This document shows positions 26,334-35,816 of a DNA stretch of 64,000 nucleotides, piece by piece. A program made the translations under genes and the position numbers. Every line of letters starts with the position of its first letter. Position 1 is the stretch's first letter. The notes under the pieces are model-generated. The model was not told where the DNA came from and made no database searches. It saw only the letters and a program-made list of their open reading frames with translations. This DNA comes from Apibacter mensalis (GTDB lineage Bacteria; Bacteroidota; Bacteroidia; Flavobacteriales; Weeksellaceae): assembly GCF_001418685.1 (NCBI RefSeq), contig NZ_LIVM01000009.1:1-64000 (forward strand). Reading direction: 5' to 3'.

Positions 26334-27515
26334 GTGAAAAATTTATCCTGGTACATAGCATTCAGGTATTTTATATCCAAAAAAAGCACACAAGCTGTAA
26401 GTATTATTATGTATACTTCACTAACAGCAATAGCGATTGCTACCTGTGCCATGTTTGTTATATTATCGGTATTTAGTGGGTTAGAAAGTTTTAATATAAA
26501 ACTTTTCAGTGATGTTAATCCGGATTTAAGAATTTTACCGGCAACGGGTAAAACCCTTCCTGATATCGATAAGGTAGTGAAAAAAGTATCTTCTCATTCT
26601 GAAGTTAAAGCATTTACGAAAGTCATTGAAGAGAAAGTATATGTATTGTTTTATGAAAAGGATGAAATTGCTTATTTAAAAGGTGTAGATGAAAATTTTT
26701 TGAAAGTTGTTAAAATTGATACCTGCTTTCAGGCAGGTAAATTTCCCAATATATCTTCTGATAATGAGGCGGCTTTTGGCAATGCATTAGCCTATAGGTT
26801 GGGAGTTCCTATAGATAAAGAATATTATGCTTCCCTTTATATGCCTAAACCGGGAAAGAAATTGATTTCAAATACGGATGATGCATTTGAAAAAGCTTAT
26901 GTGCATATGACGGGAGTTTTTGCATTAAATGATCAATACGAAAATTATATTTTTGTTCCTATACAAGTATCGCAAAAACTGTTGAATCTACCTTCCAATA
27001 GTGCTTTTTCAATAGAACTGAAAGTCAAAAATAATGTAAAATCTTTGCAAAAGCAATTAAAAAAAGAATTAGGGAATCAATATATAATTTTAAATAGACA
27101 AGAACAGGATGCATCTTTTTTAAAGATGATGAAAGTGGAACAATTGTTTATATATTTAATGTTCATTTTAGTTATAATAATTGCTTCTTTTAATTTAGCG
27201 GGAGCAATTATCATCATAATTTTAGATAAAAAATATCAATCAAAGTCGCTATTAGCATTAGGATATAGTATTTCAGGATTAAAAAAATTATTTTTTAACA
27301 TCGGAATTATTATTACCATATTTGGTGTTGTAATAGGTATAATTTTAGGAACCATTTTAACATGGTTACAATCAAAATTTGGTTTAGTTATGGCTAATCC
27401 TTTTATGCCTTTTCCGGTTAAATTTGATCTTGATAATTATCTTATAGTATTATTTACTGTACTTTTTATTGGATTTTTTGTATCATTTTTCTCTTCGAGA
27501 AAATTAAATTTTTAA
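26334..27515 (+). CDS. FtsX/LolE-type ABC transporter permease
   Basis: The 393-aa protein has one N-terminal and three C-terminal membrane helices flanking a large periplasmic (MacB-like) domain, the layout of LolC/LolE and FtsX-family permeases. The opening (FRYFISKKSTQAVSIIMYTS) is typical of LolC/E. It probably works in lipoprotein release or another envelope ABC system; the ATPase partner is not in the window. The start is GTG at 26334, three bases after rbfA; no ATG gives the full first helix. The rbfA-permease gene order is common in Flavobacteriia. Confidence 0.88.
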   Translation: MKNLSWYIAFRYFISKKSTQAVSIIMYTSLTAIAIATCAMFVILSVFSGLESFNIKLFSDVNPDLRILPATGKTLPDIDKVVKKVSSHSEVKAFTKVIEEKVYVLFYEKDEIAYLKGVDENFLKVVKIDTCFQAGKFPNISSDNEAAFGNALAYRLGVPIDKEYYASLYMPKPGKKLISNTDDAFEKAYVHMTGVFALNDQYENYIFVPIQVSQKLLNLPSNSAFSIELKVKNNVKSLQKQLKKELGNQYIILNRQEQDASFLKMMKVEQLFIYLMFILVIIIASFNLAGAIIIIILDKKYQSKSLLALGYSISGLKKLFFNIGIIITIFGVVIGIILGTILTWLQSKFGLVMANPFMPFPVKFDLDNYLIVLFTVLFIGFFVSFFSSRKLNF

Positions 27516-27581
27516 AAAGTTTTTTTATTTAAATAATTATTATAATATTGCTCATAAAAACAAATCGAAGCTCATTTTTTC

Positions 27582-27589
27582 TATATTTG
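27582..27589 (+). promoter_or_regulatory. Putative galU -7 box
   Basis: TATATTTG fits the TAnnTTTG consensus and lies 76 bp before the galU start. No -33 element is found at the right distance, so this is tentative. Confidence 0.35.
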
Positions 27590-27665
27590 TATAACTTAAG
27601 AAACATTAATAAATCATTTTAATTGTTTAGTGAACTAGCTATTTTTAACCGTTATTTATAAAATT

Positions 27666-28589
27666 ATGAAAAAAGTAAAAAAGGCCGTTATTCCGGCTGC
27701 TGGCTTAGGTACCAGATTTTTACCAGCTACAAAAGCATTAGCTAAAGAAATGCTTCCCATTGTAGATAAACCTACAATACAATTTATAGTAGAAGAGGCA
27801 ATAAACTCAGGTATAGAAGATATCTTAATTGTTACCGGCAAAGGAAAACGACCTATAGAAGATCATTTTGATTCCAATCCTGAATTAGAGGCTAATCTCA
27901 GGGAAAAGCATAAAACGGAACTATTAAAACTTGTTGAAGAAACGACTGATATAAATTTGCATTTTATAAGACAGTCTCACCCCAGAGGATTAGGTCATGC
28001 AGTATTACAAGCGAAAGCTTTTGTAGGAAATGAACCATTCGTAGTTATGCTTGGAGATGATATAATGGAAGATAAGGTTCCATTAACAAAACAATTAATA
28101 TTAGACTATGAGAAGACGTATGCTTCTACTATAGCAGTAATGAAAGTGCCTCATGAAGAAACTTCAAAATACGGAATTATCGCTCCTGAAAGAGAAATAG
28201 AAAAAGGATTATATAATGTGCTTAATTTTGTTGAAAAACCTAAGCCTGAAGATGCTCCTAGTGATTTGGCAATTATTGGAAGATATTTATTAACACCGGA
28301 AATATTTAGTATTTTGGAAAACCAAGCACCCGGAGCAGGGGGGGAAATCCAATTAACCGATGCTATTGATACGCTGAATAAAATTCAAAGAGTATTCGCC
28401 CGTAATTTTTGTGGTATCCGTTATGATGTAGGTGATAAATTTGGATTTTTAAAAACCAATATACAATACGGGTTAGTTCATCCACAAATAAAAGATAATT
28501 TACATGATTACATTATTGAGTTAGGTAAAGAATTAGAAAAAAAACAAAACTCAAATAAAGAAAAAATGGCTGTAGTTAGCAAAAAATAA
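27666..28589 (+). CDS. galU: UTP-glucose-1-phosphate uridylyltransferase
   Basis: The 307-aa nucleotidyltransferase begins with the signature [21 protein letters not shown] and carries [10 protein letters not shown] and the LTDAIDTLN stretch of bacterial GalU. It makes UDP-glucose for surface glycans, which fits the glycosyltransferase region further on. It ends with a lysine-rich tail and is followed by a strong terminator. Confidence 0.96.
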   Translation: MKKVKKAVIPAAGLGTRFLPATKALAKEMLPIVDKPTIQFIVEEAINSGIEDILIVTGKGKRPIEDHFDSNPELEANLREKHKTELLKLVEETTDINLHFIRQSHPRGLGHAVLQAKAFVGNEPFVVMLGDDIMEDKVPLTKQLILDYEKTYASTIAVMKVPHEETSKYGIIAPEREIEKGLYNVLNFVEKPKPEDAPSDLAIIGRYLLTPEIFSILENQAPGAGGEIQLTDAIDTLNKIQRVFARNFCGIRYDVGDKFGFLKTNIQYGLVHPQIKDNLHDYIIELGKELEKKQNSNKEKMAVVSKK

Positions 28590-28603
28590 TATAATAATAA
28601 AAT

Positions 28604-28637
28604 AAAAAAATCTTTCAATCCGTTGAAAGATTTTTTT
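28604..28637 (+). terminator. Terminator after galU
   Basis: A 15-bp stem AAAAAAATCTTTCAA (28604-28618) / complement (28623-28637) with loop TCCG ends in seven T. It lies 15 bp after the galU stop. Confidence 0.9.
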
Positions 28638-28674
28638 ATTTAAATTTGTTACTGATTAATTTATATTATTTAAG

Positions 28675-28998
28675 GTGAAATTCCTCCATACCAATAAAAT
28701 ACGGATAATATTCCTTTTTTTTTCAATACTTTTCGTATTTAAAATATTTTCTTTGCAGGAATATATTCACTTAGAACAACACAAGGAAAACAAAATTAGT
28801 CATGAACAGTGTCAGCAATGTCATACTATCTTTAATTTTGGAAAATTTCAATTATTTGACGTACCAGAAAGCTATGATTATGTAATACAGCAAAACTTTC
28901 TAATAGTAGATTTACCTGACGACATTTATAATTTTATATTTTACAAAAATATAAACCAATCTGATCATTTCAATAGACCTCCTCCTATATTTGCATAA
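28675..28998 (+). CDS. Small exported/membrane-anchored protein with CQQCH, upstream of TonB receptor
   Basis: I do not recognise this 107-aa protein. It starts with GTG and has a hydrophobic N-terminal segment (IIFLFFSILFVFKIFSL) that would act as a signal or anchor, then a His/Cys-rich patch HLEQH...SHEQCQQCH (about residues 33-52). CxxCH is formally a heme c motif, but the patch also fits metal binding; short His-rich exported proteins often accompany metal receptors. It lies 110 bp upstream of a ZnuD-like TonB receptor on the same strand. A -7-like TAAATTTG (28641-28648) precedes it. Confidence 0.6.
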   Translation: MKFLHTNKIRIIFLFFSILFVFKIFSLQEYIHLEQHKENKISHEQCQQCHTIFNFGKFQLFDVPESYDYVIQQNFLIVDLPDDIYNFIFYKNINQSDHFNRPPPIFA

Positions 28999-29108
28999 TA
29001 AGAAATAATATATTTATTTTTTTAATAAATTGAAATAAATATCCGAATGCGTATCTTTTAAAGGATATAAAATTTTTCAATTAGTCATACCTTAGTATTA
29101 TATAATTT

Positions 29109-31529
29109 ATGAAAAAGACAATACGAGTTTTTTTTACATTTCTCATTTTATTAAGTCTTAATTCCTATGCTCAATGTACTTTCCATATTTTTGGTAAAAT
29201 AACAGATTTACATACCGGACAAGGAATCAAAAATATTACGATTCAACTTCTCTCTTCTAAAGGAAATGAACTCACAAGTATAACTGATTCGTTTGGAGAA
29301 TATGCTATTTCAAATTTATGTCAAGATAAGTATCTTGTTAAAATTTCACATCGTGAATATATTACAAAAACTCTTGAAATAATAATAAAGAGTAATTTAA
29401 ACCAAGATTTTTCATTGGAGCATAATGAAAAAGAATTACAACAAATAATAACTATAGGAAAGTCTTTGGAAAAAACCAAAACATCAATAGAAAATAAATT
29501 ATCTAAAAATCAAATTAATGAACTTTCCGGCACCAATTTAGGAATTGCGTTATCTACGATAGCCGGAGTAAGTATATTAAGAACCGGAAATAATATAGCA
29601 AAACCCATAATTCACGGATTGCATAGCAGCCGAGTACCTATATTCAATAATGCTATAAGACAAGAAGATCAGCAATGGGGAGTAGAACATGCTCCGGATA
29701 TTGACCTCAATCTGGCAAATTCCATTTCAATAATTAAAGGAGCAGGAGCCTTACAATACGCCGGGGATGCAACCGGAGGTATTGTTTTAGTGGAACCTAA
29801 AAAATTATATGCTAAGGATACACTGACAGGAAGCTTGTTAACCTCATATGTTTCTAATGGTAAGGGGGAAAATATAACTGCCCAATTAGATAAAGGATGG
29901 AAAAAAGGTTGGGCCTTACGCTTACAAGGCACTTATAAAAGATCCGGTGATTTAATGGCGCCTGATTATGTTATGTCCAATACTGGTCTTAAAGAAAATG
30001 ATTTTTCAATTCAAGTTGGACGTAATCACAGCAAATATGGAGTAGAATTATTTTATAGTTATTTTGGTTCAGAAATAGGAATTTTAAAGGCCGCGCTTAT
30101 CGGTAACTTAGAAAATCTTTTGAATGCTATCAATAATAAGCAACCGTTGGTTATTGATGATTTTACAATGAAAATAAATTCACCCAAGCAGAAAATCCAA
30201 CATAATCTATTTAAATTTAATACTCATTATAATTTTAGTTTAGGTAAATTAAGTTTAGTATACGGATATCAATTCAATAATCGAAAAGAATATGATATCA
30301 GAAGGAGCGAATTCGCCAATAAAGCATCACTCAATTTAGATCTAACCACACATACGGTTAATTTAGATTTTGAATCTTCAAACGGGACTAAGCTTAGAAC
30401 AAAGTTAGGAAGCAGTTATTCATATCAAGAAAATTTTCCTAATGCCGGAACCGGTGTAAGTCCATTGATTCCTTTTTATGAAAAAAACAATTATTCTTTT
30501 TATTGGATTGAATATTTTAATATTAATAAAGAATTAGTAATTGAAGGAGGAATACGATTTGATCATCAAAAAATTGATGCTTTAAAATTTTATAAAAAAA
30601 GTAGATGGGCCTCCTTAGGTTATGATAAAAAATATTCAAAAAAAATAATTAAAGACACCGGATTAAATTATCTGGTAAATCCAGTTCTTACATACGAAGG
30701 TTTTGCATCTACATTAGGAGCAAAATTAAAGTTGGGAAATTCAGATAATATTACGTTTAATTATTCCTTGAGTAGCCGGGCACCTAATCCGAGTGAGTTG
30801 TTTAGCGATGGATTACATCACTCAGCGGCTTCCATAGATTTAGGCGACTTAGAATTGAAAAATGAAAAATCAAGTAAGATAATGACAACCTATAGAGGTA
30901 ATTGGCTTAATAATAAGCTTAATTTTGAATTAACGGTTTATTATAATTATATAAACGATTTTATAAATTCGATTCCCATAGGTGCAGAATATACTATAAG
31001 AGGAGCTTTTCCAGTATGGCAATATCAACAAACCAATGCCAAAATTTATGGTACAGATCTTATGGCTGATTATCAGTTAGCAGCTCAATTTAAATTTTCA
31101 ACCAATTTTTCTTATTTAAGAGGAAAAGATATAAAAAATAATTCTTCTTTAATTTCGATGCCACCTTTGCAATGGGTTAATTCAATTGAATATAGAAATA
31201 GCAAATGGAAAAACTATTTTGCAAAATTTACATCCACTTCTGTTTTAAAGCAAGCGCATTATCCAAATTATAATTTAGAAATTGATATAGTAAAAAATGG
31301 AGTAATGACCTCAGAAACTTTAGATATTAGTTCACCTCCAGCTGCGTATCAGCTTTTTGATTTTGTCACAGGTTTTTCACTCAATATTTCCACTATAAAT
31401 TTGATGAATATATCCTTAGGAATAAGAAATATTTTTAATACTACATACAGAGATTATATGAATCGATTGCGTTATTATACGGACGAAACTGGAAGAAGCT
31501 TTTTATTAAAAATACAATATAACTTTTAA
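29109..31529 (+). CDS. TonB-dependent outer membrane receptor, probably for zinc (ZnuD-like)
   Basis: The 806-aa protein has a signal peptide (cleaved after NSYA), a carboxypeptidase-regulatory-like domain (about 25-110), a plug domain (about 130-230, with IHGLHSSRVPIFNNAIRQED and GDATGGIV) and a 22-strand beta-barrel ending in the aromatic LLKIQYNF. The plug segment and the barrel motif SSRAPNPSELFSDGLHH ... ENEKSS-type ending are like those of zinc-type receptors (ZnuD group). It moves a ligand across the outer membrane with TonB energy. The downstream His-rich lipoprotein and upstream His/Cys protein support a metal ligand. Zinc is inferred. Confidence 0.85.
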   Translation: MKKTIRVFFTFLILLSLNSYAQCTFHIFGKITDLHTGQGIKNITIQLLSSKGNELTSITDSFGEYAISNLCQDKYLVKISHREYITKTLEIIIKSNLNQDFSLEHNEKELQQIITIGKSLEKTKTSIENKLSKNQINELSGTNLGIALSTIAGVSILRTGNNIAKPIIHGLHSSRVPIFNNAIRQEDQQWGVEHAPDIDLNLANSISIIKGAGALQYAGDATGGIVLVEPKKLYAKDTLTGSLLTSYVSNGKGENITAQLDKGWKKGWALRLQGTYKRSGDLMAPDYVMSNTGLKENDFSIQVGRNHSKYGVELFYSYFGSEIGILKAALIGNLENLLNAINNKQPLVIDDFTMKINSPKQKIQHNLFKFNTHYNFSLGKLSLVYGYQFNNRKEYDIRRSEFANKASLNLDLTTHTVNLDFESSNGTKLRTKLGSSYSYQENFPNAGTGVSPLIPFYEKNNYSFYWIEYFNINKELVIEGGIRFDHQKIDALKFYKKSRWASLGYDKKYSKKIIKDTGLNYLVNPVLTYEGFASTLGAKLKLGNSDNITFNYSLSSRAPNPSELFSDGLHHSAASIDLGDLELKNEKSSKIMTTYRGNWLNNKLNFELTVYYNYINDFINSIPIGAEYTIRGAFPVWQYQQTNAKIYGTDLMADYQLAAQFKFSTNFSYLRGKDIKNNSSLISMPPLQWVNSIEYRNSKWKNYFAKFTSTSVLKQAHYPNYNLEIDIVKNGVMTSETLDISSPPAAYQLFDFVTGFSLNISTINLMNISLGIRNIFNTTYRDYMNRLRYYTDETGRSFLLKIQYNF

Positions 31530-31545
31530 CGAATATAAAATAGAT

Positions 31546-32127
31546 ATGAAAATTAAAAATTTAACTTTTTTGATAACATTTACTTTACTTTTATCCACCC
31601 TTTTGTCCTGTTCTTCCAATGACAGAGATGACATTTTAAATTCATTACCGGAGCATGATCATGATGAAATGACAAAAGTGATATTACAATTTAGAAATAA
31701 TTTGGATCCGACTTTAATTCGAGAATTCGTTTATGAAGTACCGGAAGGGACCACTGATGTGCCGGTTACGAATATTAATCTACCATCAGGGACTTATAAT
31801 GTAGAAATAAAATTTTATGCTCAACATGATAATCATTTACATGATGTAACTGATGAAATTTTTATTGAGGATGCCGATGATCATTTTGTTTTATATCAGA
31901 AGCTGAATTCCAACGGTTTAAACATATCCTATGCAGAGAATGATAACATAGATACTTTAGGGCGAAAGCTAGGGCATCATACCGTATGGACAGTTGAAGA
32001 TCAAGCCCTGTCAACTGTTTATATTTATTTGCTACATCAACCGGCAAAGAAAGATCCTAATATATCTTCAGCAGCTCTTTTAGGTGGAGAAATTGATCTA
32101 GAAGCTCATTTTAATGTAGGTATCTAA
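31546..32127 (+). CDS. His-rich lipoprotein linked to the TonB receptor
   Basis: A 193-aa lipoprotein: signal peptide with lipobox LLSC (Cys22), then EHDHDEM and later HDNHLHD and KLGHHTVW clusters that could bind zinc or copper. The fold looks like a single beta-sandwich. It starts 16 bp after the receptor stop, so it is in the same operon. Similar lipoproteins next to ZnuD-like receptors in Bacteroidetes have no established function; surface capture or handover of the metal is a reasonable guess. Confidence 0.75.
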   Translation: MKIKNLTFLITFTLLLSTLLSCSSNDRDDILNSLPEHDHDEMTKVILQFRNNLDPTLIREFVYEVPEGTTDVPVTNINLPSGTYNVEIKFYAQHDNHLHDVTDEIFIEDADDHFVLYQKLNSNGLNISYAENDNIDTLGRKLGHHTVWTVEDQALSTVYIYLLHQPAKKDPNISSAALLGGEIDLEAHFNVGI

Positions 32128-32278
32128 GATTTAAAATAAAAAAATTGATTATACTACAATAAATATCATACAGCTTTTGTTTATAATGTAAATTAATTTT
32201 GATAAGTTAATCTCATTTACTTATTAAGAAATTTATATTTACTGGTAAATATAAGTAAAATTGGGTAGCAAAAGTTGT

Positions 32279-33388
32279 ATGAAATTTAATTGTTTATTAT
32301 TGGCAATTACATGTTTATTTATAAGTAAAGTCAATGCACAAATTAATGTATGTTGGAAGTTAATTTCTGTAAAAAATTATTACAGTCTTGGTATACAGTA
32401 TAACGGATCTTTATGGGGATGGGGGAAAAATGATAAAAGACAGTTAGGTGATGGTTCAGATCAAAATAAATCTCTTCCCACAGAAGTAGATGTCTCAAAA
32501 AAATGGAAGTTGGTTTATTCCGGTTACAATCATACGTTAGGAATAAAAAATGATGGATCCATATGGGGCTGGGGATTGAACGATAACGGACAATTAGGTA
32601 ATGGTACAAATTTTACAAAAATTTATCCTGTTCAGATAGATAATTCCAAATGGAAAAGTGTTTCTACAGGAGAATTTCATTCTTTGGCTATAAAGGAAAA
32701 CGGGACCTTATGGGCATGGGGAAGTAATGAAGAAGGTCAGCTGGGAGATGGAACTACTGAGGATAAAAATAGACCGGTTAAAATAGGAAATGCAAAATGG
32801 AAATTTATTACGGCAGGATTCAATTATAGTATGGGAATACAGGAAGATGGAACTTTATGGGGTTGGGGTAATAATGAAGATGGTCAATTAGGGACTGATA
32901 AATTTAAATATTCGACTATTCCTGTACGAATAGGTTATAGTAAATGGAAATACATCACTTCCGGATTTGATTTTACTTTAGGAATACAGGCCGATGGGAG
33001 CCTTTGGGCTTGGGGATATAATGAATTTGGTCAATTAGGTGATAAGTCCAATAGGGATAAGGATTTTCCTGTCCGTATCGGTAATTCCAAATGGAAAATG
33101 GTTTCTGCCGGAGAATATCATTCTTTAGGTATACAAGAAGACGGTACACTTTGGGGATGGGGTAAGAATACTAACGGTCAAGTAGGAGATGGGACACAAA
33201 TTAATAAAAATGCCCCCGTTTTATTGGATAATTCCAAGTGGAAAACTGTATCTGCCGGTTTTGAGCATAGCATAGGTATACATGAAGATGGAAGTTTATG
33301 GGGATGGGGTAGAAATGACTATGGAGAACTAGGATTCGGAATAGAATTCAGCAGAAATATTCCAACTCAAATTTCAACTTGTCAATAA
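32279..33388 (+). CDS. Secreted RCC1-repeat beta-propeller protein
   Basis: The 369-aa protein has a signal peptide (cleaved near VNAQ) and then seven RCC1-type repeats of about 49 residues, each with a core like DGTLWGWGxNxxGQLGDG followed by PVxIGNSKWKxVSAG. Seven repeats are the number needed to close one propeller. The ATG at 32279 gives a clean signal peptide; the open frame starts with a TTG six codons earlier, which is less likely. Bacterial RCC1 proteins usually act in protein-protein contacts at the surface; the partner is unknown. It converges on dacB with a 9-bp gap. Confidence 0.88.
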   Translation: MKFNCLLLAITCLFISKVNAQINVCWKLISVKNYYSLGIQYNGSLWGWGKNDKRQLGDGSDQNKSLPTEVDVSKKWKLVYSGYNHTLGIKNDGSIWGWGLNDNGQLGNGTNFTKIYPVQIDNSKWKSVSTGEFHSLAIKENGTLWAWGSNEEGQLGDGTTEDKNRPVKIGNAKWKFITAGFNYSMGIQEDGTLWGWGNNEDGQLGTDKFKYSTIPVRIGYSKWKYITSGFDFTLGIQADGSLWAWGYNEFGQLGDKSNRDKDFPVRIGNSKWKMVSAGEYHSLGIQEDGTLWGWGKNTNGQVGDGTQINKNAPVLLDNSKWKTVSAGFEHSIGIHEDGSLWGWGRNDYGELGFGIEFSRNIPTQISTCQ

Positions 33389-33397
33389 AAAAAATGA

Positions 33398-34642
33398 TCA
33401 ATAGTAATCTCTAACATATTCAAGTACTTTTTGCATGTTTTCTCTAATTTGTTTGGATGAATACTGAAAATTATTATTCATAAAGCTGAATATTAATACT
33501 TTTCCTGATTTAGTTTCTAAATATCCACTAAGGTTAGACACCCCTTTCATTCCTCCGGTTTTTGCAAATATATAAGGTGGATTACCTTGGAAATTATTTT
33601 TTAAGGTTCCGCTAACTCCTCCTATTGGAAATAAAGAAATTAATCTTTTATAGGGTATATCTTCATATAATTTAGTTAAAATATATACCATATCCTTAGG
33701 GGTAAAATTATTATATCTTGAAAGCCCTGAGCCATCTACCCATCTGGGTTGCTGAGGTATATCTTTCAAATATGATGATAACATAAGGCGTATAGTGGCA
33801 TTGCTGTTTAGTTTATCTGAGATAGAGAGGCTTCCCATCAGTAAAATTTGTTCTGCTAAAAAATTATCGCTGACTAGCATCATTCTCCTGTATAAGCTGT
33901 CGCTCGGAATACTATACAAGTATGAAAATTTTTCTTTTGGAAATTTTCCAGTTAGATAAACGAATTTATTTAGTTCTTTTTCCAAGAGTACTTTAGTTAA
34001 AGAATCAGAAGTAATAAATGGAATTTGCAATTTTTTATTACCATAAAAATAAAATTTATTTTTTTTAAATTCTCTCGGAAATTCCTTATGGTCAAACTTT
34101 ACATCATTTATAAAATAAGAAGGATATATTTTAGTAGGTGAAAAGATAGTTACTACGTTACCATAGATAGGAAAAGAGGCACGTTCGGGTGAAAAATATT
34201 CTGCATAATCCTCCCAAGACCATCCGGGACCATAACAAGTATCATCAAAATTTCCTGTAAATAAGGCTATAGTTTCCTTTCTGTTTTTTAAAAAATCAAT
34301 AACTTTTTTTTGGTTAAAATAAGGTTCCAATAAAGTAGGATCGCCGGTTCCGCAAATATAAAGCGTATCATTTTTAGAAATATACTTTAAGGAGGGTAGG
34401 GAATCGGGAATTAATTTCATTCCGGTATACAGGGTAAAAATTTTTACATTAGATGCCGGAATGAAATACTTTTCACCTTGGTAATTATAAACTTCTTTTT
34501 TTTCTAAAGGATCATATAAATAGAATCCGGACCAATGATTGGAATAAAAATCTGAACTAAAATGTTTATCCAGAAATATATTTTGTGAATAAAGAGAAAA
34601 ACTGATAAATAGGTAAAGAACTATAGAAAAAATTTTTTTCAT
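33398..34642 (-). CDS. dacB: D-alanyl-D-alanine carboxypeptidase/endopeptidase (PBP4, S13)
   Basis: The 414-aa exported protein has the three active-site motifs of low-molecular-mass penicillin-binding proteins: SNVK (Ser64, Lys67), SDN (258-260) and KTG (361-363). The spacing between the first two and the presence of an inserted domain match peptidase family S13 (DacB/PBP4). It trims or opens peptidoglycan cross-links in the periplasm. A signal peptide (about 1-20, ending YSQ) is present. A -7-like TAATTTTG lies upstream at 34670-34677 but without a -33 box. Confidence 0.92.
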   Translation of the reverse strand: MKKIFSIVLYLFISFSLYSQNIFLDKHFSSDFYSNHWSGFYLYDPLEKKEVYNYQGEKYFIPASNVKIFTLYTGMKLIPDSLPSLKYISKNDTLYICGTGDPTLLEPYFNQKKVIDFLKNRKETIALFTGNFDDTCYGPGWSWEDYAEYFSPERASFPIYGNVVTIFSPTKIYPSYFINDVKFDHKEFPREFKKNKFYFYGNKKLQIPFITSDSLTKVLLEKELNKFVYLTGKFPKEKFSYLYSIPSDSLYRRMMLVSDNFLAEQILLMGSLSISDKLNSNATIRLMLSSYLKDIPQQPRWVDGSGLSRYNNFTPKDMVYILTKLYEDIPYKRLISLFPIGGVSGTLKNNFQGNPPYIFAKTGGMKGVSNLSGYLETKSGKVLIFSFMNNNFQYSSKQIRENMQKVLEYVRDYY

Positions 34643-35144
34643 ACGCTAGATAATTTATAACGTTTTATTCAAAATTACTAATATATGATTTTATAATCTA
34701 ATTTTTTATCTTAAATTTAAAGTTTATAAAATTAAATTTCATCAATCAATGAATATAGAATAAATAATTCAGAGATTATGGTTTACCATTTTTTGATGCT
34801 GAAAAAATGTTTTCTTTTTAATAGAAGAATCAGTTTTTAGAATAAAAGGTAAGATGTTTGCATTAACCTGTTTATATATGATCCATAATTTTAAGAAAAT
34901 TTTAAAATATAATGCAGAATAATCGTCGAAACTAAGAAAAATTTTATCCTGGAATTTTTCTTTTTATTCTATGAATAAAAAGTATGGGATTAAGACGGTT
35001 ATTGTGTACGTGAATTTATCGAGTATGATTATAAAAGTCTTATTTTAAACTATCTTATACAGAGTTGCTTATAAAAATAAATAAAAAGGATGAGCCGAAT
35101 GGTAAAATTTTGGTAACTCAAAAATCTTATTATATCTTAGCATA
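34643..35144. other. Non-coding gap between dacB and the CBS gene
   Basis: This 500-bp divergent region has no convincing ORF. It contains one AT-only inverted repeat, AAGAAAAATT (34934-34943) and AATTTTTCTT (34953-34962), followed by T, which looks like a weak hairpin with no gene to terminate. Nothing else stands out. Confidence 0.5.
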
Positions 35145-35801
35145 ATGATAATTACAAATTATATTTCAAATGATGTTTTAACTCTCTATGAAAGTGATAC
35201 CGTTGCCAAAGCAGAGCAATTGATGATCGATTTGGGGGTTAGTCACTATCCTGTTATAAGTAAAGGAAAGGTCAAGGGAAATATTGGTTGGAATATCATT
35301 AGAGATTTAGGAAAATCAGAATCATTAAAAGACCATTTATTAGATTTAGAACCGTTTTATTTACATGATAATTCTATACTTTTTGATTCTTTACATGTAT
35401 TTAGCGAAAACGAAACTAACATAATACCGATAATTTCCTTCAAAGAAAAATTTTTAGGAGTCGTATTAGAAGAAACTGTTATTGAAGAGTTGGCTTCTTT
35501 TCAATTTATTACTGAATTCGGGGTTTATATGATTATAACGACTCCCATAAAAAAATATTCAACCAGTGAAATAGCAAATATCGTCGAAAGTAATAACGGA
35601 AGAATATTAGGGATGTTGTTGGCCAATACAGATGAAGATTCAACACAAATAATACTTAAAATTAGCGCAGAAAATATAAACTCCATTGGAGATACCTTTG
35701 AGAGATTTGGATACCAAATTTCAAACAAATACTTTGAGGATTCCAAGCAAGAGCTTTTAAAAGAGAGGTACGATCAACTGCAAAAATTTATGGAAGTGTA
35801 A
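35145..35801 (+). CDS. CBS-domain protein preceding nadK
   Basis: The 218-aa protein has a CBS domain pair in about residues 1-120 (ISNDVLTLYESDTVAKAEQLMIDLG and SHYPVI are typical) and an ACT-like C-terminal half (about 130-200). CBS pairs usually sense adenine nucleotides. It ends 15 bp before nadK; the CBS-nadK pairing recurs in Flavobacteriia, suggesting regulation of NAD(H)/NADP(H) supply, which is inferred. No signal or membrane segment is present. Confidence 0.82.
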   Translation: MIITNYISNDVLTLYESDTVAKAEQLMIDLGVSHYPVISKGKVKGNIGWNIIRDLGKSESLKDHLLDLEPFYLHDNSILFDSLHVFSENETNIIPIISFKEKFLGVVLEETVIEELASFQFITEFGVYMIITTPIKKYSTSEIANIVESNNGRILGMLLANTDEDSTQIILKISAENINSIGDTFERFGYQISNKYFEDSKQELLKERYDQLQKFMEV

Positions 35802-35816
35802 ATTAATTTTAATTCA

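Noticed and set aside
32261-32278. TTG start for the RCC1 protein
   Set aside because: The ATG six codons later gives a regular signal peptide.
34934-34962. Terminator in the dacB-CBS gap
   Set aside because: Stem is A/T only and no gene ends there; both neighbours are transcribed away from it.
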